A stretch of DNA of 59,961 nt from an uncultured Bacteroidaceae bacterium (GTDB lineage: Bacteria; Bacteroidota; Bacteroidia; Bacteroidales; Bacteroidaceae), in the NCBI GenBank assembly GCA_944320785.1, contig CALUIR010000016.1:1-59961 (forward strand). Reading direction: 5' to 3'. Numbering within the stretch: the stretch's first letter is position 1; each line of letters starts with the position of its first letter. The notes below the pieces were generated by a model, which saw nothing but the letters and a program-made list of their open reading frames with translations, was not told where the DNA came from and ran no database searches. This document shows, in pieces, positions 27,676 to 37,218 of the stretch. The position numbers and the translations under genes were made by a program.

Positions 27676-30600
27676 ATGTTTCGAAAAAATCTAATGTTTC
27701 TTTTTCTGTCGTTGTTCGCAACGATAGCATTTGCAGAAAACCATGCAGATAAATACGAGGGGAAAGGCATCGAGATGAAGGAAACTTCCTTGAGGCCGGC
27801 GCCGGAGGGGCTTGGCTCCTCCGGGAGCCTTCCCGTCTTTTCCCCGGTGGCGGACAGGGCAAACCGTGCGCCAGGCGAGCTTCGTTCCGGTGATTTGTCG
27901 TTTTTGGGGGCTGTCGTCAATTCGGAGGAGGATTTCGATTATGGCGTGTATGGCATCGATGCTTCCGCTGCGATTGCGGATTTTGAGATGCTCACCCCCA
28001 CCAATGTCAGCAGTTTCTTCCGCCAAGGCGCAGGATGCCTGGTGGACGACCGCTATTATTGGTACAGCATCATGTCGAGCGGCAACCTTGTGTTGTCCAT
28101 TGCTTACTACACGTTCGATGCTTCCACATGGCAGCAATTGGACCGCCATGTGCTGACGACCACGATGGCCAACTATGTCACCGCCGTTGCCTATGACGCG
28201 AATGCTGACAAGATGTATGCCATCAGTTGGAACAGCGACCAAAGCTCGCACGTGGTCAATGAAGTGGACATTGAGACCGGCGCGTTGACCCCGTTGCAGG
28301 AAATTGGAAGGGAGTACACGTATTACACCTTGTCGGTAGATGACGACGGCAACCTCTACACCATTGCAGGCGATGCCGGCCTTTACCGCATTTCTTTGGA
28401 AGATGGCGGCCTGACGTTGATTGGTTATGTGGATGCGGACATCGAATTGGGCTTCAAACCGATGTATTTGCAGTCGGCCGTGTACGATGAAGTGAGCGGA
28501 AAGATTTATTGGGCAGCGTTCAACACGTATGACTCTTTCTTGGCAGAAGTGGACATCACAACCGCCAAAATGACCCAGATAGCCACTTTCCCTTACCATG
28601 AGGAAGTGTTGGGATTGAGCATGAACCGCATTCCGGCAGCCACCGCTCCGGCGGCTTTGGCGGATTTTGCCGTGGACTTTGCGGAAAACGGCGGCATGCA
28701 AGGGACGATTTCCTGCACCGCGCCGACGGAAACATACGATGGCGGCACCCTTTCGGGCAATGTGACCATTGAATACCGTGTGGATAATGAAACCGTGCAT
28801 ACAGCCACCGTGGCTGCGGGCGAACGTTGCGAATACACGCACGCCTTCGCGGAAGGAAGCCACAAGGTGTATGCCTACGTCACCAACGAGCAAGGCGAAC
28901 AAGGCCCCATCAACCGCTTGCGCATCTATGCAGGCGTGGATGTGCCGGGCGCGGTAGAGAACCTGAAGCTGGAAATCTCCGCGAGCGGCATGGCCACATT
29001 GACGTGGGATGCGCCTTCCACGGGCTTGAACAACGGCTATTACAACCCGGATGAACTGACGTACACCATCACCCGCAACCCCGGCAACAACCTGGTGGCC
29101 GAAGGGCATACAGGCACTTCCTTCTCGGAACAACTGGGGGAAAACATCGGAAACTATTATTATAACGTGACGGCTTATACCAATGCAGGCGAGGGCGGCA
29201 CGGAGCAATCCAATGCCGTGGTTTACGGCACGCATTACACGGTTCCTTATCTGGAGGACTTTGAAGACAGGTCCGTGATGGACATCTTCACGGTGGTGGA
29301 TGCCAACAATGACCAGTTCTATTGGTTCTACGAGCGGAACGACAATACGGACAATGCCTACATGTATTATACGGCCAACAATCAAGCCAACTTGCCTGCC
29401 AACGACTGGCTGATTACGCCCCCCGTTCGTTTGGAGCAAGGGAAGGTGTATGAACTGAGCTTTGACTCATGGGTGTATGACAAAGCTTATCCGGAAAGCT
29501 TGCGCGTGACGATGGGAACGACCAACGCTCCGGCTACGCAGACGAACATATTATTGGACCTGCCGAGCCTGACCAACAGCGAAAGCATGAAGCGTTACGC
29601 CACGGTAACGGTGGAACAGACGGGGGATTACTACTTCGGCTTCCAGGCATACAGCGCGGAAGACATGTGGGACTTGTACCTCGACAATATTGCGGTGGAA
29701 GAATTGGGCGACTTGAATGTGCCGCAGGCAGTGGGCAACCTGAAAGTCACGCCGGGCGAGAAGGCCGCTTTGCAGGCGACGGTGTCTTTCAATGCGCCGA
29801 GCCTGAACTTTGCGGGAACGCCGCTGGCTTCCATCGACCGCATTGAAATCTATAAGGAAACAGCGGAAGAACCGGCCCACACCATCAATGGCGCAACGCC
29901 GGGCCAAAGCTATTCGTGGACGGACAACGAGGCGGTGCAAGGCTTCAATGCCTATACGGTGATTGCTTACAATGCATCGGGACGTGGCGCACGCGCCCAA
30001 ATCGAACAGATGGTGGGCGTGGATGCGCCGGGACAAGTGCGGAACCTGAAGATTGTGCCGACGGGAAGGAACTCCGCGCACCTGACGTGGGAAGCTCCTT
30101 CGGAAACAGGTGCCAACGGTGGTTATGTGCCGGCGGAGGAAGTGCGTTACACGATTTACCGTACGGACGAACACACCCGTTATGAGAAGATAGCCGATGA
30201 TATTTCCGAATTGGAGTTTGACGACAATGCGGTGGACATTATCTATCATTACCAGATTGAGGTGCAATACGACATCGTGGCCAGCACCGTGGGTGGCGAT
30301 GGCGAGGCGGTGGTCACTTCCGTGGTGATGGGCACGCCTTATTCGCTCCCGTTTGCGGAATCGCTTGCCAACCTGCAATTGTCGTCCGAACCGTGGATAA
30401 ACCAAGTGATTTCTGGCGATTTTGCTTGGAAGGCTACTACGGATGACCTCACATTGACGGTGAAGCCGCAAGACAACGACGGTGGCATGTTCAGCTTCTA
30501 CAGCGACCAGGACAACGGCGCAGAGGAAGTGCTGATTACGCCTTACGTGACAGTCAGCAGTGCGATACAGCCGGTGTTCTCGTTCTGGTTCTACCATGAC

Positions 30601-32220
30601 CCGAACTATGCAGGGCAGGAACACAAAGTGACGATGGAACTGATGAAGCAGGACGGCACCACTGTCCCGCTGAAAGAGGTGCCTTTGACATCGGGCGACT
30701 TGTGGGAATGGACCTACTATTCCGTGCCTTTGTCGGACTACAAGGATTTGCAGGCTTTCCGTATCGTCATGCATGGCTATTCGGAAGTGGGCGGCGCACA
30801 GATGCTGGTGGACAACCTGCGCATTGAGGACGATTGCGATTACGATTTGATGCTCCAGTCTTTCTCTGTTCCTTCGAATGTGCAGATGGGCAACCAAGCC
30901 CAAATTTCGGCAACGGTGGCCAACTTGGGCAACGAAGTGGCCGAAGGTTTCTCCTTGGAATTGTATAAAGATGACGTTTTGTTCATGACGCAAGAAGCCA
31001 ACCGTTTTGCAACCATCAATCCGGGCAGCAGCATGACGTTCACTTTCACCGTTGATGTGAATGCATGGGATGGCGGAAAAACGCCCGCTTATTCCGTGAA
31101 AGTGGTGTACGCGCCTGACCAGAAGCCGGAAAACAACACGATGGCCGCGCAGCGCATGTCGGTGGCCATGTCCGGATTCGAGGGCGTGGACGACTTGGAC
31201 GGCACGTTGATGAACGGCGTGGTTCAGTTGGATTGGACGGCTGTGGAAGCAGGCAGCCTGTCGCTGGAAAGCGAGACGGTGACGGACGGTGCGGAAGATT
31301 ACGAGGACTTCTCGATTGCCGGCTTCGGCAATTGGACGCTGTATGACGGCGATGGCATCGAAAGCACTTACACCGTGTCCAATGTCCCTGCCTACCCGAA
31401 CAAGTATGGTGCGATGGCTTGGCAGATATGGGCGCCGGCCGAATTGGGCTTGATGGGCACATGGGCGCCGCACGGTGGCGAAAAGAGCTTCATCTCTTGG
31501 GCTGCCGTGGACGGCAATGCCTCGCCGAATGACGACTGGCTGATTTCGCCGCGTATCAAGGGAGGCACGGATTTGGACTTCTATGCGGCTGAAGGCACAA
31601 ACCTCTATGGCCCGGAGAAGCTGCAAATCATGGTGTCTTACTCGAACAATGACCCGGCCAACTTTGTCAAGGTGAAGGATATTGAGGTGAACGGCTTCGG
31701 CGAATGGGAACATTTCACGGTCGAGTTGCCGGAAGGTGCGCAATATTTTGCCATCCGTTATGTGTCGCAGATGAACTTCTGCGTCATGCTGGACGACATC
31801 ACGTATGTGACTTCCGATGGCTCGTTGCCGCAAGTGATAGGCTATAATGTTTACCGCAATGGCGTGAAGATTACGGAAACCCCGATTACGGAAACCACCT
31901 TCACCGAGCCGGAACCGCAACTCGGCACGTTGGAATATGCCGTTTCTGCGGTTTACGAACATGGCGAATCTGCCGTATCCAATGTTGTCAGCTTCAGGAC
32001 GGACGGTATCGATGAACTTTGGGCATCGATGAAGGTGTGGAGCGAAAGCCGCAATATATGGGTTAGCACGGAGAGTGAAACGCTGGTAGAGGTCTATACG
32101 GTGGCAGGGCAGAAGCTTGCAGGCGAGAGCGTGGACGGCACGTGGTCGCTGCCTGTGGACATGCCGGGCGTTTACATCGTGAAGGCCGGCGGCAAGATAG
32201 GAAAGGTGATAGTTCGGTAA
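27676..32220 (+). CDS. Giant T9SS cargo: propeller, FnIII and adhesin domains
   Basis: Secreted protein of 1514 residues. After a signal peptide (LMFLFLSLFATIAFA) comes a proline-rich stretch, then a beta-propeller-like region (about residues 70-320, repeats such as VAYDANADKMYAISW and AVYDEVSGKIYWAAF). Fibronectin III-like modules follow (about 415-510, 685-780 and 785-880, each starting AVENLKL, AVGNLKV, QVRNLKI). Choice-of-anchor J/cleaved-adhesin modules lie at about 520-680 (NDWLITPPVRL), 900-1055 and 1200-1380 (NDDWLISPRIKGG), separated by a CARDB-like region near 1060-1150. The C-terminus (VYTVAGQKLAG ... GKIGKVIVR) is a T9SS sorting domain. Similar multi-domain proteins act as adhesins or peptidase-associated surface proteins. 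It starts 30 bases after its neighbour and is probably cotranscribed with it. Confidence 0.78.
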   Translation: MFRKNLMFLFLSLFATIAFAENHADKYEGKGIEMKETSLRPAPEGLGSSGSLPVFSPVADRANRAPGELRSGDLSFLGAVVNSEEDFDYGVYGIDASAAIADFEMLTPTNVSSFFRQGAGCLVDDRYYWYSIMSSGNLVLSIAYYTFDASTWQQLDRHVLTTTMANYVTAVAYDANADKMYAISWNSDQSSHVVNEVDIETGALTPLQEIGREYTYYTLSVDDDGNLYTIAGDAGLYRISLEDGGLTLIGYVDADIELGFKPMYLQSAVYDEVSGKIYWAAFNTYDSFLAEVDITTAKMTQIATFPYHEEVLGLSMNRIPAATAPAALADFAVDFAENGGMQGTISCTAPTETYDGGTLSGNVTIEYRVDNETVHTATVAAGERCEYTHAFAEGSHKVYAYVTNEQGEQGPINRLRIYAGVDVPGAVENLKLEISASGMATLTWDAPSTGLNNGYYNPDELTYTITRNPGNNLVAEGHTGTSFSEQLGENIGNYYYNVTAYTNAGEGGTEQSNAVVYGTHYTVPYLEDFEDRSVMDIFTVVDANNDQFYWFYERNDNTDNAYMYYTANNQANLPANDWLITPPVRLEQGKVYELSFDSWVYDKAYPESLRVTMGTTNAPATQTNILLDLPSLTNSESMKRYATVTVEQTGDYYFGFQAYSAEDMWDLYLDNIAVEELGDLNVPQAVGNLKVTPGEKAALQATVSFNAPSLNFAGTPLASIDRIEIYKETAEEPAHTINGATPGQSYSWTDNEAVQGFNAYTVIAYNASGRGARAQIEQMVGVDAPGQVRNLKIVPTGRNSAHLTWEAPSETGANGGYVPAEEVRYTIYRTDEHTRYEKIADDISELEFDDNAVDIIYHYQIEVQYDIVASTVGGDGEAVVTSVVMGTPYSLPFAESLANLQLSSEPWINQVISGDFAWKATTDDLTLTVKPQDNDGGMFSFYSDQDNGAEEVLITPYVTVSSAIQPVFSFWFYHDPNYAGQEHKVTMELMKQDGTTVPLKEVPLTSGDLWEWTYYSVPLSDYKDLQAFRIVMHGYSEVGGAQMLVDNLRIEDDCDYDLMLQSFSVPSNVQMGNQAQISATVANLGNEVAEGFSLELYKDDVLFMTQEANRFATINPGSSMTFTFTVDVNAWDGGKTPAYSVKVVYAPDQKPENNTMAAQRMSVAMSGFEGVDDLDGTLMNGVVQLDWTAVEAGSLSLESETVTDGAEDYEDFSIAGFGNWTLYDGDGIESTYTVSNVPAYPNKYGAMAWQIWAPAELGLMGTWAPHGGEKSFISWAAVDGNASPNDDWLISPRIKGGTDLDFYAAEGTNLYGPEKLQIMVSYSNNDPANFVKVKDIEVNGFGEWEHFTVELPEGAQYFAIRYVSQMNFCVMLDDITYVTSDGSLPQVIGYNVYRNGVKITETPITETTFTEPEPQLGTLEYAVSAVYEHGESAVSNVVSFRTDGIDELWASMKVWSESRNIWVSTESETLVEVYTVAGQKLAGESVDGTWSLPVDMPGVYIVKAGGKIGKVIVR

Positions 32221-32230
32221 TATTTAATCA

Positions 32231-32274
32231 AGGGCAGGCAAGAAACCTTCAGGGCATTGCCTGCCCTGTTTTTT
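32231..32274 (+). terminator. Terminator-like hairpin just before the M6 protease ATG
   Basis: AGGGCAGGCAA pairs perfectly with TTGCCTGCCCT (11 bp), followed by TGTTTTTT. The last T is 8 bases before the next ATG (32283), leaving no room for a separate promoter. It may attenuate read-through into the protease gene. Confidence 0.75.
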
Positions 32275-32282
32275 CCTAAACA

Positions 32283-34967
32283 ATGAAAAGAAATCTGTTG
32301 CTATTTTATTTGGCTTTGGCCTCTGTGCTGGGTGCAAATGCCATTCCTGCCAATCCGAAGTGGCGGAGCGTGCGCATGCCGGATGGCACCTTGATGGAAG
32401 TGCGCATGGTGGGGGATGAAGCATTCCACTATTATGAAGGCCGCGACGGTGCGGTTTACGTCAGGAATGCGGATGGCATGCTTCGTATGGCAAGCCGTGA
32501 CGGTTTGTTGCAGGTGCGGCGTTCGCCTGTTCGTGCAGCTCGTCGCGCAGAAGGTGTGTCCCGTGCTTCAAAGTTTCCGACGGAAGGCGAGCCGCACACT
32601 TTGGTGATACTGGCGGAGTTCCCGGACTTGCCTTTCTCCATGGCGGATGCCAATGAGGCGTTCACCCGCTTGCTGAATGAGGAAGGTTATGCGGAGAACG
32701 GTGCTGCGGGCAGCGCACGCGACTATTTCAGCGACAACTCCGGCGGGCGCTTCATGCCGAACTTCGACGTGGTTGGGCCGGTGTGCATGCCCAACAATAT
32801 GCGTTATTACGGGGAGAATGACCCGTTGCATGATGAAGACATCCGGGCGCAAGAAATTATTGCAGATGCCTGCAAAGCGGTGGATGCGGAAGTGGACTTT
32901 TCCCAATATGATTATGACAATGACGGGCGGGTGGACAATGTGTTTGTCGTGTATGCCGGTTACAGCGAGGCCGATGGGGGAAGCGCTGATTGCATCTGGC
33001 CGCATGAATGGAACTTGCCGGATGCGCAAATCGAACTTTCCTTGGACGGCAAGCAGATATACAGCTATGCCTGCACAAACGAACTGATTGATGGCGTGGG
33101 TGCCACGATGGTGGGCATTGGCACGTTTTGCCATGAGTTCAGCCATGTGCTGGGGTTGTTGGACTTGTACACCACCGATGGTTCGGCTGCTTTCACGCCG
33201 GGCGACTGGTCGGTAATGGATGTGGGATCCTACAACAACGATGGCCGCACGCCTCCCTACATGAGTGCTTATGAACGGTTGGAGTTGGGCTGGATAGAAC
33301 CAGAGGAACTGACGCTTGCTTCGTCTGCCGTGGAACTGCCTTCGGTGGCCAGCAACAAGGCTTACGTCCTGCGCACTTCTGACCCTGACGAGTACTTCTT
33401 GTTCGAGAACCGGCAGCAGGAAGGATGGGATGCTTACGTGCCGGGCCACGGAATGTTGGTGTGGCACATTGACTATGATGAGGCGGTGTGGGCCATGTCG
33501 GCTATCAATAATGATTACATGCACCAGCATGTGGACATCGTGGAGGCCGATGGCACCCAAAGCGAATACACGGTGGCAGGCGATGCTTTTCCCGGCATTT
33601 CAAATGTCACTTCCTTGGGTGCGACTACGACACCGGCTTTGTTGTCGTGGGCAGGCACGCCGTTTGATTTGCAGCTTTCCAACATCCGGGAAGAAGAAGG
33701 TGTCATCCGTTTCGATGTGTCGGAAGAAGAAGGTACGCCGGATGCTCCGGTGGCATTGCCGGCTTCCATGCTGACGCCGACTTCTTTTGTGGCGAAATGG
33801 GGAATGAAGGAGGTTGCCTCTTACCGTTATGAACTGTTTGTGGCGGAGGAAGGTTCGGATGTCGCGCTTCCGGGCTACGATTGGTGGAGCGTGGGGCATA
33901 ATGATTCTGCTTTTGTGGTGAATCTGTCTGCCATGACGGATTATTATTATAAGGTGAGGGTCCGGAATGGCATTTTCCTCAGTGAAGCATCTGAAGCAAT
34001 ACAAGTGTCCACGCCGGATTATACCTTTGAGTTCCTTGCCCCGACGGCTTTGGCGGCATCAGAGGTGGACGGGACTTCCTTCACGGCACGTTGGGAACCC
34101 ATGGAGGGTGCTGTGTCTTACTTCGTGAATGTGTACAGCGAACAGGAATCGGGCGTGACGTACCGTGAGAACGATTTCTCCAACAACTTGTCGATGCCTT
34201 CGGGATGGAGTACCACTTGTACGAGAACCAACAGCATCGCCGGCTACTATGGCGAGGCATCGCCTTCGTTGCGTTATGAGGAAGAAGGGCAATACTTGGA
34301 GACCCCTTCTTCGGCATCTGCGCCTTGCCGCTCCTTGGAGTTCTGGTACCGGGCGTCCAATACGGGCGATGATGCTTCATTGGAGATATTGGGCCTGCAA
34401 GGCGAAGAATGGGTGACGGTGGATGAAATCGTTTCGCCGACGAAAGACGATGGCGGAGCCGTTTATTCGAGTGAATCGTTGCCCGACGGCATCAGCCGCC
34501 TTCGCTTGGTGTATCACGGCACGCGGGGGGCATTGATGGTGGACGACGTGAAGATAGGCACGGCGGCTTACGAATGGCAGGTCATGGAAGGCTATGAATC
34601 GCTGGAGGCAGGCGGCAACACTTCGCTGGTGGTGCCGGGGCTGATGGCCTACACGGACTACCAATATGCCGTGCGTGCTTTCAACGGCGAGGTTTATTCC
34701 CGCTGGTCCGACTGGATGCCGGTGCATACTTCCCCGGCTTCGGGTTGCGCGTCGAGTCCGGCTTGTGGTTTGCAGGCCGGTGTCTTGCCGGGATGCCTGC
34801 TCTTGTCGGGCGCGGATGCTGACGTGCCATATGCCGTTTATTCTGTCACGGGGATGGCTGTGGCGCAAGGGAAGGTGCAGGCCGGCAGCACTTGCGAAGT
34901 GCCGTTGCCGGAAGGCGTGTATATCATTGCTACCCGTGAGGGGAACCAGAAAGTAATCATCAAATAA
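32283..34967 (+). CDS. M6-family metalloprotease, T9SS cargo
   Basis: Secreted zinc protease of the M6 (immune inhibitor A-like) family, 894 residues. The signal peptide is NLLLFYLALASVLGANA. The propeptide-like region covers about 20-100; the catalytic domain about 100-420 has the zinc motif HEFSH at 284-288 followed by VLGLLD, and the downstream GDWSVMDVGSYNNDGRTPPY met-turn region (about 310-330). FnIII-like modules and an adhesin-like module (about 640-770) follow, and the end (YAVYSVTGMAVAQGKV ... KVIIK) is a T9SS sorting domain. It likely degrades host or dietary proteins outside the cell. A terminator-like hairpin sits immediately upstream, so its level is probably lower than that of the preceding genes or tuned by read-through. 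Confidence 0.9.
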   Translation: MKRNLLLFYLALASVLGANAIPANPKWRSVRMPDGTLMEVRMVGDEAFHYYEGRDGAVYVRNADGMLRMASRDGLLQVRRSPVRAARRAEGVSRASKFPTEGEPHTLVILAEFPDLPFSMADANEAFTRLLNEEGYAENGAAGSARDYFSDNSGGRFMPNFDVVGPVCMPNNMRYYGENDPLHDEDIRAQEIIADACKAVDAEVDFSQYDYDNDGRVDNVFVVYAGYSEADGGSADCIWPHEWNLPDAQIELSLDGKQIYSYACTNELIDGVGATMVGIGTFCHEFSHVLGLLDLYTTDGSAAFTPGDWSVMDVGSYNNDGRTPPYMSAYERLELGWIEPEELTLASSAVELPSVASNKAYVLRTSDPDEYFLFENRQQEGWDAYVPGHGMLVWHIDYDEAVWAMSAINNDYMHQHVDIVEADGTQSEYTVAGDAFPGISNVTSLGATTTPALLSWAGTPFDLQLSNIREEEGVIRFDVSEEEGTPDAPVALPASMLTPTSFVAKWGMKEVASYRYELFVAEEGSDVALPGYDWWSVGHNDSAFVVNLSAMTDYYYKVRVRNGIFLSEASEAIQVSTPDYTFEFLAPTALAASEVDGTSFTARWEPMEGAVSYFVNVYSEQESGVTYRENDFSNNLSMPSGWSTTCTRTNSIAGYYGEASPSLRYEEEGQYLETPSSASAPCRSLEFWYRASNTGDDASLEILGLQGEEWVTVDEIVSPTKDDGGAVYSSESLPDGISRLRLVYHGTRGALMVDDVKIGTAAYEWQVMEGYESLEAGGNTSLVVPGLMAYTDYQYAVRAFNGEVYSRWSDWMPVHTSPASGCASSPACGLQAGVLPGCLLLSGADADVPYAVYSVTGMAVAQGKVQAGSTCEVPLPEGVYIIATREGNQKVIIK

Positions 34968-34993
34968 ATCATTTTTTAATATCAATAAGAATT

Positions 34994-36835
34994 ATGGAAT
35001 CATTTTTCAAATACAGCGCCTTGTGCGCTTTCATGGCTTTCGGAATGCTTCCGCAGGCCAATGCGGCATCCGATGCCGTGCAGTTGGGCTATTGCGGCGA
35101 TGAGATGACTTCCACTTTCGGGGTCAACCTGACGGCGGAACTGCCTGTGGCCATTTACCTCCCCGCCGGGATGCTGCAGTCCTATGAGGGAAACCAAATC
35201 GAGCGCATCAGCATCGGGCTTGCGGATGACGCCACGGACGTGTCCGTGTTCGTGACGGAAAATTTGGACGGCGCGCCTTTGCGCGAACAGGCGGCGGGCG
35301 ACCTTCCTTCGGGATGGCACGACATTGTGCTGGACAGCCCGGTGGACATCACCGGCACAGGCCTGTACGTGGGCTTCACCAGCACAGGATTGAAGCACAT
35401 CGGCTTCTCCGACTTCCATGATTCGCCCAACGGCGTGTGGGTGCGCATGTTTTATGAAGGGCAGGGCGGGGATGTCCTCTACCAATGGGAGAACCGCGAT
35501 GAGCAGTTTGACGGTTCGCTCTCCATCCGTGCCTACGTGGCAGGGGAAAGCATGCCGGCGGCTGAGATGTCGTTGGAATCGTTGGACAATGTGTATGTGG
35601 AGACAGACGGGACAGGCGTGCTGACGGGCGTGGCGCGCAACAACACGCTGGCGGCGGTGTCGTCTTACGAAATCAGTTATCGGCTCAACAATGGGGAGCC
35701 TGTGAAGGAAACCGTGGAGGCCGAAGTGGCCTGCAATGCTTTGGACACCTTCCGCATCGAGCTTCCTGCCAACACGCAGGCCGTGGGCGAATATCCGCTG
35801 CAGGCGGAAATCACGGCGGTGAACGGCCAGCCCGACGCTGCCGCATGGAACAATGCCGCAGAGGCGCAATACTCCGTGCGCGAATACTACTTCCCCCGCA
35901 AGGTGGTGGTAGAGGAAGGCACGGGGACGTGGTGCCAATGGTGTCCGGCGGGCATCGTGGCTTTCCGCGAGATGGAGAAGGCATACCCGGACAACTTCAT
36001 CGGCATTGCCGTGCATTCGCAGGACGTGATGGCCATTACCACTTACCAAGACTTGATGAACATGTTCCAAGGGTTGCCCTCTTGCGCCGTCAACCGCATG
36101 GAGGCCATCACGTCGCCCACGTTTGCTTTGGTGGAACATGCTTATAAGCAGATGGCCGCCCCGGCCCAGGTGGGCGTGAAGGTGACGGCGGAAATCGCAA
36201 CGGAAGGGGTGATTGACGTGAATGCCGAGACAACTTTTGGCTTTGACAAGGAAGATGCCAGCTACCGGCTTTGCTACGTGTTGGTGGAGAACGAGGTGCG
36301 GGGAACCGGCGTTGATTATGCGCAGTCAAACGCTTACTCCGGCGGGACAAGCGGCGAGATGGGTGGATTTGAGGATCTTCCCAACCCGATTCCTGCCGAC
36401 CAAATGGTGTATGACCACGTGGCGCGCGGCATCTACCAGTCGTTCACCGGCGTGTTGAGGAGCATTCCTTCCACCCTTGTGAAAGGCGTGGCCAACCCCC
36501 ATAGCTACAAAATCCGCATGCCCGGCACGGTAAGCAAGACGGAGAATTTGGAATTGGTGGCCATGGTGCTTGACATGGAGACGGGAGAAATCCTGAACGC
36601 CGAGAAAACCAAGGTGGTGGATACCGTTTCCGGCATCCGTGAAACAGCAGCGGATGCTTCCTTGAGGTTGCATGCCGATGGCGGCCGCATTGTGGCCGAC
36701 GGCGAGTGCAACGCATTGGAAGTTTACACGTTGCAAGGCGTGGCTGTGGCAAACGACGGCTTGGCACGCGGCATGTACATCGTCCGTGCTGCCACGCCCG
36801 ATGGCACTGTGTCCCGGAAAGTGCTTGTGAACTAA
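34994..36835 (+). CDS. T9SS cargo with Omp28-like thioredoxin-fold domain
   Basis: Secreted protein of 613 residues. The signal peptide is ALCAFMAFGMLPQANA. An N-terminal beta-sandwich (about 30-185, with WVRMFYEGQGGDVLYQW) is followed by a CARDB-like linker (about 190-295) and an Omp28-related thioredoxin-fold region (about 300-540). VVVEEGTGTWCQWCPAGIVA carries a CxxC pair at C314 and C317. The order and wording (VLVENEVRGTGVDYAQSN, EMGGFEDLPNPIPADQMVYD) closely follow the C-terminal half of the protein at 25072, so the two are paralogues within one cluster. The final residues (LEVYTLQGVAVANDGL ... SRKVLVN) look like a T9SS sorting domain. Whether the CxxC is redox-active is unknown. It begins 26 bases after the protease and is followed by a terminator. 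Confidence 0.82.
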   Translation: MESFFKYSALCAFMAFGMLPQANAASDAVQLGYCGDEMTSTFGVNLTAELPVAIYLPAGMLQSYEGNQIERISIGLADDATDVSVFVTENLDGAPLREQAAGDLPSGWHDIVLDSPVDITGTGLYVGFTSTGLKHIGFSDFHDSPNGVWVRMFYEGQGGDVLYQWENRDEQFDGSLSIRAYVAGESMPAAEMSLESLDNVYVETDGTGVLTGVARNNTLAAVSSYEISYRLNNGEPVKETVEAEVACNALDTFRIELPANTQAVGEYPLQAEITAVNGQPDAAAWNNAAEAQYSVREYYFPRKVVVEEGTGTWCQWCPAGIVAFREMEKAYPDNFIGIAVHSQDVMAITTYQDLMNMFQGLPSCAVNRMEAITSPTFALVEHAYKQMAAPAQVGVKVTAEIATEGVIDVNAETTFGFDKEDASYRLCYVLVENEVRGTGVDYAQSNAYSGGTSGEMGGFEDLPNPIPADQMVYDHVARGIYQSFTGVLRSIPSTLVKGVANPHSYKIRMPGTVSKTENLELVAMVLDMETGEILNAEKTKVVDTVSGIRETAADASLRLHADGGRIVADGECNALEVYTLQGVAVANDGLARGMYIVRAATPDGTVSRKVLVN

Positions 36836-36927
36836 ATCCGAGGCACCGTTCAGATGCCGTTCTTTTGGCGTTTGGGCGCATCTTGTTAGAGGCTTTTTGC
36901 AAGAGCTTCATAATTGTTTTGTTTTGG

Positions 36928-36964
36928 CGGGCTGCTTACCCTTTGAGGGAGGCAGCCCGTTTTT
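36928..36964 (+). terminator. Terminator closing the T9SS cargo cluster
   Basis: CGGGCTGC (36928-36935) pairs with GCAGCCCG (36952-36959), then five T. Confidence 0.8.
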
Positions 36965-37013
36965 CTGCGTGGCTTCATGTCCTTCCGTTGCGGGGCGCGC
37001 AGCCTGTGGCGCA

Positions 37014-37114
37014 GGGAACTTCCGCCTGTCATGTGGAAAGCCCGGCCTGCCCGCGCGGGTGGGCAGAAGTTCCTTCCCGTGTGGCAGGTCTTTCTTTCCG
37101 GTTTAACGTTAAAC
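37014..37114. other. GC-rich folded region and 14-bp palindrome
   Basis: Between the terminator and the next promoter, GGAACTTC (37015-37022) pairs with GAAGTTCC (37066-37073), enclosing a second stem CTGCCC/GGGCAG (37047-37052 with 37061-37066). Further on, GTTTAACGTTAAAC (37101-37114) is a perfect palindrome about 50 bases before the -7 element. No gene is visible. Function unknown; the palindrome could be a regulator site. Confidence 0.5.
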
Positions 37115-37142
37115 AATGTCAATAATGCAGGCCGGGCAACCA

Positions 37143-37169
37143 TTGTGACGTTCTTATTTCATACTTTTG
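37143..37169 (+). promoter_or_regulatory. Promoter of the activase-TetR operon
   Basis: TTG (37143-37145), 16 bases, then TACTTTTG (37162-37169). The start point would fall within or next to the palindrome at 37172-37189. Confidence 0.6.
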
Positions 37170-37171
37170 CG

Positions 37172-37201
37172 TCTGACAATAGTGTCAGATATTTGTGTCA
37201 G
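37172..37201. promoter_or_regulatory. Candidate TetR operator
   Basis: TCTGACA-ATAG-TGTCAGA is a perfect 7-bp inverted repeat (37172-37189), two bases after the -7 element, with an extra half-site TGTCAG at 37196-37201. Size, symmetry and position suit a TetR-family repressor; the TetR gene at 41412 is the second gene of this operon, so autoregulation is likely. Inference from position. Confidence 0.6.
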
Positions 37202-37218
37202 TTTTCAATAGTCTGTAA

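Noticed and set aside
27691-31962. Very long minus-strand frames (about 580 and 800 codons) opposite the giant T9SS cargo gene
   Set aside because: They are histidine/arginine-rich mirror frames of a biased coding sequence, with no signal peptides, motifs or promoters.
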